This document shows, piece after piece, positions 1-6,305 of a DNA stretch of 7,513 bases. Source of the stretch: Atopobiaceae bacterium. Its GTDB lineage: Bacteria; Actinomycetota; Coriobacteriia; Coriobacteriales; Atopobiaceae. Both the position numbers and the translations under genes were made by a program. The stretch lies in assembly GCA_017510875.1 (NCBI GenBank), contig JAFWLX010000331.1, positions 1 to 7,513 of the forward strand, in the 5' to 3' direction. The notes beneath the pieces are model-generated. The model was given only the letters and a program-made list of their open reading frames with translations, had not been told where the DNA came from and did not search any database. Each line of letters begins with the position of its first letter. Position 1 is the stretch's first letter.

Positions 1-196
1 AACGCTTAGCCGAAGCGGAGCCGGGAGGTACCCGTCCTGGCCCATCCGTGGCCTGAAGCGACCGGTCGTTTATAGCCTACGAAATGCCGGTATGACCAAC
101 AAGGAGGGCGGATTCGTTGGTAAGATGTTCCAATGGCAGTGATAAGAGCTGCGCTCTGTACGTTTGCTTAGATGACGGGTGAGGCTGTAACCAATC
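1..196 (+). other. Upstream region of rlmKL with several inverted repeats; possible structured leader or tail of an upstream RNA/gene
   Basis: No confident gene is visible here. Visible pairings are GCCGGG (20-25) with CCTGGC (36-41, one G-U); AAGCGA (56-61) with TCGTTT (66-71) around the perfect palindrome CGACCGGTCG (59-68); ACCAAC (95-100) with GTTGGT (116-121), whose loop displays AAGGAGGGCGG; and AGAGC (145-149) with GCTCT (153-157). ACCGG (61-65) could instead pair with CCGGT (87-91). Two forward frames are open from the left edge and could be the end of an upstream protein: one stops at 54-56 (tail ...RPGPSVA) and one at 140-142 (tail ...VGKMFQWQ). Neither resembles a family I know. 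In Bacillus the RNase P RNA gene lies directly upstream of the RlmL homologue, but I cannot find the conserved RNase P 3' motifs here. The nature of this stretch remains open. Confidence 0.3.
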
Positions 197-2443
197 ATGG
201 CAAAGACACATAAGACAACTGCTGGCAAGTTGGAGTTTTTTGTGCGCTGCGCAAGCGGCTTTGAGCCCGTTTTGGCAGACGAGCTGCGTGCGCTGCATAT
301 GGAACGCGTGCGTCCCTTGCAAGGAGGCGTTGCCTTCTTTGGAGAGCTGGTTGATGGCTATCGCGCCTGCCTGTGGAGCAGGATTGCCACGCGCGTGCAG
401 CTTGTGCTTGCACGTGTGGGGGCTGTTGATGCCAAAGCGCTGTATGCGGGAGTGCGTGGCATGGCATGGGAAGACCTTGTGCAGCCGCAGGCGACCATTG
501 CCGTGGATGCCCATGGCACCAACAATGCCCTGCGCAACACTGCCTATATTGCGCTCAAGGTAAAAGATGCCCTGTGCGACAGGCTTAAGGAGGTACAAGG
601 GGCACGTCCGAATGTGGATGCGCGCAATCCTGATTTTGCGGTAAACGTAGCCCTGCACCAACAGAAGGCCACGCTCTACCTGAATCTGTCAGGCGCATCT
701 TTGCATCGTCGGGGATACAGAAAGGACGGTGTGCAGACCGAGGCGCCCTTGAAGGAGACCCTAGCTGCGGGAATGCTTCTAGCGGCGGGCTGGCCCAGTG
801 TTGCACGCAAAGGTGGCGTGCTAGTTGATCCCATGTGCGGCTCGGGGACACTTGCCATTGAGGCAGCGCTTATAGCGGCGGATGTGGCGCCGGGACTCCA
901 GCGTGACAGATGGGGCTTTGAGGGATGGCTTGGCCACGATGCGGACCTGTGGAGCTTTGTGCGCAAACAGGCTGAGGAGATGGGGCGCCGTGCCACGCCG
1001 CATGTGCATATTGTGGCTGGCGACCTTGACACACGCGCTATTGACATCGCGCGGGCAAATGCACGTCGGGCTCATGTGGAGTCGCTTATCGAGTTCTTTG
1101 AGGATGATGCCCGCAATGTGGGGCGCCATCTTCGCGGTGTCATCAAGGACAAAGACGTTGCGGGCCTCATGGTGGCAAATCCTCCTTACGGGCAGCGCCT
1201 GCTTACGAGCGACGATCTAGTCCACGTGCGCGAGGCTGTGTCTATGGCGGTCGATTCGCTGCCTTGTGGCTGGAACGTAGCGCTCATCTCTCCCGATGCT
1301 GGTATTGACTCGTCGTTGGGTCGTGTGCCCGAGCGGCTCATTGAGTGTCACAACGGTCCCATTGCGGTATGGATCCGCGTGTACGATACCAGCAGGGCTC
1401 GTCAGACGGCCGAGGTGGTGTCGCTTGCGGGCGTGCGGCACGAGGTGCCCATAGCCGATACCGGCAGCACACAATTTGTTGCTCGCCTGCGAAAAGTGGC
1501 GCGCGAACGCATGCGCTGGGCGCGCAGGGAGGACATCTCGTGCCTGCGTCTCTATGATGCTGACCTTCCCGAATACGCGCTCACGGTGGAGCTGTACCAA
1601 GAGGCGGATGCAAGCGGTGCGCGCTATGCACTGATAGAAGAGCACAGAAGGCCAAAGCCGTTGCCCGCCCTTAAGGCAGGGCGCAGGTTTGCTGACGCCA
1701 CGGCACTGACGGCAGCGGTGCTTGACTTGTCTTTCGATAGCATTGTGGCTCGTCAATGGGTAAGCTCACGCGATGCTGGCGCGCGTCATGAAGGCCCACA
1801 CGAGCCGCTGCCTTTGATGGTAGAGGAGCAGGGCCTGCACTTCGAGATTGACCTTTGGGGTAAGCCCGATACGGGGCTGCCCCTCGTTCTGCGCGGTGTT
1901 CGTCAGCTGGTAGGGGAGCTGTCGGCATCTCAGCCAAAGGATGCCTGCTTTGCCAACCTGTGCGCCGCAAGTGGTGCTGCCACCGCATATGCCGTGCGTG
2001 CGGGCATGACGCGCACGGTGAGCGTAGACAGCTTTGCCGACCGTGTGGAATGGGTGCGCCGCTCCCTGCGGTCAAACGAGCTTGGTGGGACTGCCCATCA
2101 ATTTGTGCGCGAGGATATGCGTACATGGGTCGAGCAGGAGATTGCCGCACGGCACAAATACAGCCTTTTGCTCTTTGTGCCTCCCGCATGGATGGCCGCA
2201 CGCAAGCAGGACAAGCATGACTGGGAGCTTCAGCGCGACCATGCAGGTTTCTTGCTGCAGATGGCAAGGATATGCGCCAAGGGTGGCACCATCGTCTTTG
2301 TTGCCGAGCAGCGCGGCTTTGGGCTGGACAAGCAACAGCTTGTCCAGCCGGGCTTTGCCGTGCGTGACGTAAGCTCGCAGACGCTCCCGCACGACTTTGA
2401 GCGCAGCGTGCAGGAGCATCACTGCTACCTCTTATCCAAGTGA
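197..2443 (+). CDS. rlmL: Bifunctional-type 23S rRNA guanine methyltransferase RlmKL (THUMP + RlmL + degenerate RlmK domain)
   Basis: By homology to E. coli RlmKL (about 700 residues), this 748-residue cytoplasmic protein uses S-adenosylmethionine to methylate 23S rRNA: the RlmL half makes m2G2445 and the RlmK half m7G2069. A THUMP RNA-binding region spans about residues 45-160 and is followed by the family signature LNLSGASLHRRGYR (163-176). The SAM-binding motif DPMCGSGT is at 211-218 and the catalytic NPPYG at 328-332, so the RlmL half looks functional. The RlmK half starts near 430 with the conserved RLRK...WARRE...RLYDADLPEY stretch and keeps QRDH and TLPHDFERS near its end. However, the usual GLFLDHR, NLFSYTG, DPP and SNN motifs read GLPLVLR, NLCAASG, VPP and VAE. 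The start is the first in-frame ATG after the stop at 188-190; a weak GGTGAGG (178-184) precedes it at 12-nt spacing. The gene stands alone and converges on the hydrolase gene. The assignment is firm; activity of the C-terminal half is doubtful. Confidence 0.93.
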   Translation: MAKTHKTTAGKLEFFVRCASGFEPVLADELRALHMERVRPLQGGVAFFGELVDGYRACLWSRIATRVQLVLARVGAVDAKALYAGVRGMAWEDLVQPQATIAVDAHGTNNALRNTAYIALKVKDALCDRLKEVQGARPNVDARNPDFAVNVALHQQKATLYLNLSGASLHRRGYRKDGVQTEAPLKETLAAGMLLAAGWPSVARKGGVLVDPMCGSGTLAIEAALIAADVAPGLQRDRWGFEGWLGHDADLWSFVRKQAEEMGRRATPHVHIVAGDLDTRAIDIARANARRAHVESLIEFFEDDARNVGRHLRGVIKDKDVAGLMVANPPYGQRLLTSDDLVHVREAVSMAVDSLPCGWNVALISPDAGIDSSLGRVPERLIECHNGPIAVWIRVYDTSRARQTAEVVSLAGVRHEVPIADTGSTQFVARLRKVARERMRWARREDISCLRLYDADLPEYALTVELYQEADASGARYALIEEHRRPKPLPALKAGRRFADATALTAAVLDLSFDSIVARQWVSSRDAGARHEGPHEPLPLMVEEQGLHFEIDLWGKPDTGLPLVLRGVRQLVGELSASQPKDACFANLCAASGAATAYAVRAGMTRTVSVDSFADRVEWVRRSLRSNELGGTAHQFVREDMRTWVEQEIAARHKYSLLLFVPPAWMAARKQDKHDWELQRDHAGFLLQMARICAKGGTIVFVAEQRGFGLDKQQLVQPGFAVRDVSSQTLPHDFERSVQEHHCYLLSK

Positions 2444-2454
2444 CATAAGGATTA

Positions 2455-2484
2455 GGGAGTCTTATCTGCGTGCTAAGGGCTCCC
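2455..2484. terminator. Possible hairpin between the convergent rlmKL and SGNH hydrolase genes
   Basis: GGGAG (2455-2459) can pair with CTCCC (2480-2484), and CTTA (2461-2464) with TAAG (2474-2477), giving a bulged nine-pair stem with a 9-nt loop in the 43-bp gap between the two stop codons. The position fits a shared terminator for convergent genes. There is no thymine run on either side, so classic intrinsic termination is doubtful. Confidence 0.3.
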
Positions 2485-2486
2485 GC

Positions 2487-3359
2487 TTACGCCAAGCCCA
2501 AGCGGTCATGGAAGGCTGACCACAGCTTGGATGAGCCCTGCTCGCTGGGATGCACCTCGTCATCAAAGAAGTCGTCGGTGTATACCGAAAGCACGTCATA
2601 GAGAGACACATGCTCCCAGCCGTGTTCTGCGCAGAGCTCGGTAAGCACCTGGTCAATCTGATCCATGCCATAAAGGTTCTCGGCATCGGTACGCTCGTTG
2701 TTGGGAGGGGAGACCACCACCAGATGCGAGCAGCGCTCGCTTGCGGCTGTGAGGGCGGCCTCGGCGTAGTAACGGAAGTCCTCAATCGACTCCTTGGCTG
2801 CGTCATTTGTGCCAAGCATGACCACGATGACGTCGGCGCCATCGCCAAGCCAAGAGCTGGGCTCGTCGGCCAGATAGCTCATCCTAAAGCCGCTTACGCC
2901 GGCGTTCACAAACGAGCCAACGCCACGTCCGGCAGCATACTCACGAAAGAGATTGGTCCAACAGCGCACGTAGGTGGGTGTCTCGTAATAGGTGCCCTCG
3001 CCACCGTCGTAGACCACAACACCCGTGTCGCTCTCGTCGTCAAAGCCGTTGATAAGATAGCCCGCGGTGATAGAGTCGCCAACCACGCGAATCGAGCTTA
3101 CTTGTCCTGCGCTCAACTGTCCGGCAAAAGTCGAGAGGTCGGCAGGCGGCTCTTCTACCGCTACGGGCTCGCTTACGACTTCGCCTATGTTCTGAGCGGG
3201 CTGGCTCTGGGTTACCGTTTGTTGATTTGTCCCCAAAACCGCAGGCACAATAACCTTTACGACCACAAGTCCAAGCGCCATGAGCACAAAGACGCCCACC
3301 AGTAGCCGTATGATGTTTGACGGTCCGCGCGTGCCCGCCGTTCGTGTGTGCTGTGACAT
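2487..3359 (-). CDS. Membrane-anchored SGNH/GDSL-type hydrolase (esterase/acyltransferase-like)
   Basis: This 290-residue protein has a short positively charged N-terminus and one hydrophobic segment (about residues 17-42, IIRLLVGVF...). A Gln/Ser/Pro/Glu-rich linker (about 44-75) follows, then an SGNH hydrolase domain. The orientation suggests the catalytic domain lies outside the membrane. The four SGNH blocks are present: GDSITAG with nucleophile Ser96, the block II Gly in NAGVSG (Gly154), GTND with Asn185, and DEVHPS with Asp267 and His270. SGNH enzymes of this form usually add or remove acyl groups on cell-surface glycans, peptidoglycan or lipids; the substrate here cannot be read. An acidic, aromatic insert of about 45 residues (DDESDTG...YYETPTY) separates block I from block II. 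The ATG at 3359 has AGAGAGGG upstream at 8-nt spacing, and the membrane segment begins 17 residues in. The open frame continues upstream but is there only the antisense of other sequence. It diverges from the transporter gene at 3580. Confidence 0.87.
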   Translation of the reverse strand: MSQHTRTAGTRGPSNIIRLLVGVFVLMALGLVVVKVIVPAVLGTNQQTVTQSQPAQNIGEVVSEPVAVEEPPADLSTFAGQLSAGQVSSIRVVGDSITAGYLINGFDDESDTGVVVYDGGEGTYYETPTYVRCWTNLFREYAAGRGVGSFVNAGVSGFRMSYLADEPSSWLGDGADVIVVMLGTNDAAKESIEDFRYYAEAALTAASERCSHLVVVSPPNNERTDAENLYGMDQIDQVLTELCAEHGWEHVSLYDVLSVYTDDFFDDEVHPSEQGSSKLWSAFHDRLGLA

Positions 3360-3473
3360 GTTAAAACCCTCTCTCTTGGGAGTGTGAGCAAAGGCAGTTT
3401 GTCTAGGGTCATAGCGTAATGCCGACATTGCATGGTTCCTATAATCCCCACATTCCAATGCTGCGGCTGGTGG

Positions 3474-3503
3474 TTGTTGCGAAGGAGGAAATAGTGCTAT
3501 AAA
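3474..3503 (+). promoter_or_regulatory. Predicted sigma-A-type promoter for the OFA/MCT-type transporter gene
   Basis: TTGTTG (3474-3479) and TATAAA (3498-3503) are separated by 18 bp, giving a 5/6 match at the -10 box and 3/6 at the -35 box. Transcription would begin near 3510 and leave a leader of about 70 nt before the ATG at 3580. The spacer contains an AAGGAGG sequence (3482-3488) that precedes no usable reading frame. Confidence 0.5.
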
Positions 3504-3511
3504 AGAACCAG

Positions 3512-3539
3512 ATTGCGCAATGCTTGCAAGGCTTATAAG
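3512..3539. promoter_or_regulatory. Three consecutive short palindromes: candidate operator
   Basis: ATTGCGCAAT (3512-3521), CTTGCAAG (3523-3530) and CTTATAAG (3532-3539) are each perfect palindromes and lie almost end to end. Their centres are 10 and 9 bp apart, about one DNA turn each. The second and third share the form CTTNNAAG. They start at the expected transcription start of the transporter gene and lie in the space shared with the divergent hydrolase gene. A bound dimeric regulator could block transcription here, but the regulator is unknown. Confidence 0.35.
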
Positions 3540-3566
3540 ACATGCGGGTGGCCTGCCCGTTTGTAC

Positions 3567-3573
3567 AAGGAGG
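3567..3573 (+). promoter_or_regulatory. Ribosome binding site that fixes the transporter start
   Basis: AAGGAGG lies 6 nt before the ATG at 3580. The frame has an earlier ATG at 3520, but that one has no comparable site and would add 20 residues with no family resemblance, so 3580 is chosen as the start. Confidence 0.8.
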
Positions 3574-3579
3574 ATTCTG

Positions 3580-4806
3580 ATGAAGATTAGCGGGAGGCAC
3601 CTTCTGGTGCTTATTGCCATGTGCGGGCTTATCGCGTCGGGCATAGGACTTGTTACCAACGTCTCAGGCCTCTTCTTCACGCCCATCTGCGAGGAGTTTG
3701 GCATTCTCAAAGGTGAGGTAAGCCTCATGCTTACCATCTGCAACATCGCCTTGGCTATAGGTGGCCTGATTGTGCCCCGCGTGCTCAGCGAGAAGACCTT
3801 ACGGCCGCTTCTGATTGTTGCCACGGTGGCACTGGCGACCTCTACGGCGGCGCTTGCCCTGTGTGGCTCCATCATGCCCATGTATGCGCTGTGTGTCATT
3901 CGTGGCTTGTCGGCAGGCCTCGTAACCTTTGTGTTTGTGACGACCGTGCTCAACAAGTGGTTTGTAGCAGGAATCGGCCTTGCCACAAGCATTGCCATGG
4001 GTTGCAGCGGCATTGCAGGTGCGGTGTTCTCGCCTGTGGTGAATGCGCTCATTGGCTCTGTTGGTTGGCGCATGGGTTTTGTGGTGCTCGGCGTGCTTAC
4101 CGTTGTGCTTAACCTGCCGGCCATTCTGCTGCTTCCCTCGCTTGAGCCCGAGACTTCTGGGCTCAAGGCCCTGGGTGCAGACGAGCAGGTGGCGGCCCAG
4201 GACGCTCCTGCACAAGAGTCACGTGATCAGGCAATCCCCATCAATCCCACGGTCTTTGTGGCCATCATTGGCTTTGCCCTGTACACCTCTGCCATTACGG
4301 CGCTGCCGCAGCATTTCCCGGGCCTTGCGGAGACCTACGCGCTTGGCGCTGCTGTTGGCGCGAGCATGCTTTCGGTATGCATGGTTGCCAATACGGTGGG
4401 AAAGATTGGTCTGGGCGCCCTCATTGACCGTGTGGGCACGCGTATCTCGGTGATTCTTTACGCGGCACTCGTTGCAGCCGGCCTTGTCGTGCTGCTTGTA
4501 ACGCGTACGTCTACGGCGCTTATCGTGGGTGCGGTATTGGTGGGCCTATCGTACGCTCTGGCAACGGTGGGCATCTCTATGATCACGCGCGATGCCTTTG
4601 GCCTGGCAAATTACGGAAAGACATATCCCACCATGAGCCTTTCGGGCAACATTGCCAACGCCGTGTTCTCGTCGGTAGTTGGCTTCATGTACGACTTTAC
4701 CGGCGGCTATACCCTGACGCTTGTGGTGTTTATCGCCCTTGTGGTGTGCGTGTGTGCGATTGTGTTCTACGTCTACGCGCACCGTGACGAAGCCCAGCCA
4801 GCCTGA
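3580..4806 (+). CDS. Major facilitator superfamily transporter, OFA/monocarboxylate-porter-like
   Basis: This 408-residue integral membrane protein has the usual 12-helix layout: two six-helix halves joined by a hydrophilic linker at about residues 187-221 (LEPETSG...QESRDQ). The conserved arginine at the end of helix 4 (CVIRGLSAG, 106-113) is followed by NKWF and a Gly-rich helix (125-150), which is typical of the oxalate:formate/monocarboxylate transporter branch. The GKIGLGALIDRVGTR stretch (274-288) is the second-half loop motif of the superfamily. Proteins of this branch move small organic anions by proton-coupled symport or by antiport; the substrate here cannot be read. The ATG is set by AAGGAGG 6 nt upstream. 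The gene has its own promoter, is divergent from the SGNH hydrolase, and ends before a very strong terminator, so it is probably monocistronic. Family assignment is good; subfamily is moderate. Confidence 0.88.
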   Translation: MKISGRHLLVLIAMCGLIASGIGLVTNVSGLFFTPICEEFGILKGEVSLMLTICNIALAIGGLIVPRVLSEKTLRPLLIVATVALATSTAALALCGSIMPMYALCVIRGLSAGLVTFVFVTTVLNKWFVAGIGLATSIAMGCSGIAGAVFSPVVNALIGSVGWRMGFVVLGVLTVVLNLPAILLLPSLEPETSGLKALGADEQVAAQDAPAQESRDQAIPINPTVFVAIIGFALYTSAITALPQHFPGLAETYALGAAVGASMLSVCMVANTVGKIGLGALIDRVGTRISVILYAALVAAGLVVLLVTRTSTALIVGAVLVGLSYALATVGISMITRDAFGLANYGKTYPTMSLSGNIANAVFSSVVGFMYDFTGGYTLTLVVFIALVVCVCAIVFYVYAHRDEAQPA

Positions 4807-4832
4807 TGGATGGTCTTAAGGTTGCATAACTG

Positions 4833-4875
4833 ACGGCGGTGGATTGGGGTCCGTTTCCCAATCCACCGCCGTTTT
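4833..4875 (+). terminator. Strong intrinsic terminator between the convergent transporter genes
   Basis: ACGGCGGTGGATTGGG (4833-4848) is perfectly complementary to CCCAATCCACCGCCGT (4857-4872). The result is a 16-bp stem with an 8-nt loop, ending in TTTT (4872-4875). It lies 26 bp after the stop of the upstream transporter. On the other strand the same hairpin follows the end of the second transporter by 45 bp but lacks a good thymine run, so it is best read as a forward terminator that may also slow reverse transcription. Confidence 0.9.
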
Positions 4876-4920
4876 ACGTGCGGAGCCTTTGATGCCGGTC
4901 CTTTGGGCCAGCGCCGTGTG

Positions 4921-6120
4921 TCACTCTCCCTTGGCTGCTATCAAGCGCAGGGCAAAGATCATGAGCAGGGTGCCACATACCGACGAGGCGGCACCAATGG
5001 CTAGCACACCACGCACGGGGATAAGGGTGAACAGCCATCCGCCCAAAAAGCTTGCAAGCAGCCCGCCAATGGACGACGAGGCGGCAAACACGGCCTGGCC
5101 TTTGTTGCGGTCTTCCTCGGCTACATGCTCGTTGGCAAAGTACACGGTGGCAGGCACAAGCAGCGCGTAGCTTACCACCTGCAATGCCATGGCTCCATAG
5201 AACATGGGCACGTTGGCCGCCATGAACGTAACCACGTGCTTGATGGAATACATCACAGAGGCAAACACCAAGATCTTATTGACGCCAAGCCGTTGGAGTA
5301 TGAACGAGAAGGCAAACATGGTGGGCAACTCGAGCATTGCCGCAATGAACAGCGCATTACCCTGGATGGTCTCGATGTTGGTATCCACAAACATGCCAAT
5401 GACCTTGGCCATGTATGTGTTGATGATAAAGTGGCAGAAGTACATGAGCACCAGTGACACCACTACCAGTGACACGTCGCGATACTTGCTAAAGAACTGC
5501 GGAAGCGAGAGGCTCTTGGACGTCTGGTCTTTGTCGCCACCGGCTTCTTCTCCACGTTGAGACCTTACGTTGGGCATCAGATTGATGGCGGCTAACGTAA
5601 ACAGTGCTGCAGCAATGATGTAGCCCGGCAGCGCATCTTTGCCAAAGGCCGACCACAGGCGCCCCACGATGTTAGAGCCTACCGCGTAAGCCGCCGAGCC
5701 AAGGCCGCGGCACAGTCCGTAGTTGATGACACCGCCTTCCTTCTCATAGATGAAGGCCATGCCGTTGAGAAGAGGCATGCCAATGGAGGCGCTCATAAAG
5801 CAGATGATGACCACAGGAATGATGATAGGTGAGCCATTGGGCATCAGCGTGAGAACGCAAGCCATGGCAATGGTTACGATCATCGATGCCGAGATGAAGA
5901 GCTTTTGGGTGATCTTCTCGGATGAGTCGACAAGGGAGCCGGCCGTGGGGCCAGCAAAGACACCAAGCAGGCTCACCGTGGTGATGACCATGCCAGCTGT
6001 TCCGTCGTCAAAGCCGCTCTGCGAGAGAAAATTGTACGCATAGCCAAGTGTGCCGCATATAAGCAGCAGATAGGCAATGTTTACCAGTGCATACTTAAGG
6101 TTAAGGTGACTGAGCTCCAT
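4921..6120 (-). CDS. Major facilitator superfamily transporter, LacY/HcaT/nucleoside-symporter-like
   Basis: This 399-residue protein has about 12 predicted membrane helices and a charged central loop (about residues 183-207, VRSQRGEEAGGDKDQTSK). NYGLCRGLGSAAYAVGS (133-149) matches the helix 4-5 region of the sugar and nucleoside proton symporters (LacY, HcaT and NupG-type), which typically read R-x-x-G-S-x-[GS]-[YF]. A glutamate within helix 8, in MLELPTMF (Glu264), is also typical of those families. A sugar, nucleoside or aromatic-acid substrate is therefore plausible but not determinable. The ATG at 6120 has AGGAGG (6127-6132) at 6-nt spacing. It is co-oriented with the GCS2-like gene 185 bp upstream and converges on the other transporter, with which it shares only the general superfamily fold. 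Family assignment is firm; subfamily is moderate. Confidence 0.88.
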   Translation of the reverse strand: MELSHLNLKYALVNIAYLLLICGTLGYAYNFLSQSGFDDGTAGMVITTVSLLGVFAGPTAGSLVDSSEKITQKLFISASMIVTIAMACVLTLMPNGSPIIIPVVIICFMSASIGMPLLNGMAFIYEKEGGVINYGLCRGLGSAAYAVGSNIVGRLWSAFGKDALPGYIIAAALFTLAAINLMPNVRSQRGEEAGGDKDQTSKSLSLPQFFSKYRDVSLVVVSLVLMYFCHFIINTYMAKVIGMFVDTNIETIQGNALFIAAMLELPTMFAFSFILQRLGVNKILVFASVMYSIKHVVTFMAANVPMFYGAMALQVVSYALLVPATVYFANEHVAEEDRNKGQAVFAASSSIGGLLASFLGGWLFTLIPVRGVLAIGAASSVCGTLLMIFALRLIAAKGE

Positions 6121-6126
6121 GGCAAG

Positions 6127-6132
6127 CCTCCT
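6127..6132 (-). promoter_or_regulatory. Ribosome binding site of the second transporter
   Basis: On the reverse strand AGGAGG lies 6 nt before the ATG at 6120, which fixes the start. The 185-bp gap up to 6305 may hold the promoter: CATACT (reverse strand, about 6155-6160) is -10-like but has no well-spaced -35 box. I see no convincing terminator for the gene to its right. Confidence 0.75.
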
Positions 6133-6305
6133 GACGAGAAAAAGTGTTGACTCAAGTATGCCATCTCATCCGTCGACAAGGAGAATACCTGCGGTTATCG
6201 ATGCGCGTTGAGCTGGTAAACGGGGCCGTCCGCTCCTGCAGCGCGCAATGGGGGCTTTTTCAATTGGGCAGGCGCCACATCCTTAACAGGCAATGGCCAT
6301 CTGGG

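Noticed and set aside
1..196. Possible 3' end of RNase P RNA (rnpB), suggested by the Bacillus-like order rnpB then RlmL homologue and by short matches such as TTAGATGA
   Set aside because: The near-universal AGATGAATG and ACAGAA...CCGGCTTA elements do not occur together in the right order and spacing; resemblance is limited to a few bases. Sequence to the left is needed.
2550..3305. Long forward open frame opposite the SGNH hydrolase
   Set aside because: It mirrors the codon pattern of the real reverse-strand gene, resembles no family, and has no ribosome binding site; the SGNH catalytic blocks prove the other strand.
3482..3499. Second Shine-Dalgarno-like AAGGAGG followed by GTG, a possible small gene before the transporter
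   Set aside because: The GTG frame stops after two codons, and the sequence lies within the predicted promoter spacer, so it would not be in the transcript.
3520..3579. Earlier ATG giving the first transporter 20 more residues
   Set aside because: No Shine-Dalgarno sequence before 3520, and the added residues contain charged and Pro residues unlike the family start; AAGGAGG supports 3580.
3360..4166. Upstream in-frame extension of the SGNH hydrolase to a 559-residue protein
   Set aside because: The extra part is antisense to the transporter gene and the intergenic region, is low-complexity in character, and lacks a ribosome binding site; the ATG at 3359 has a good site and a membrane anchor right after it.
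6245..6262. GGGGGCTTTTTC as a forward terminator tail
   Set aside because: No complementary C-rich arm lies just upstream, and no forward gene ends nearby.
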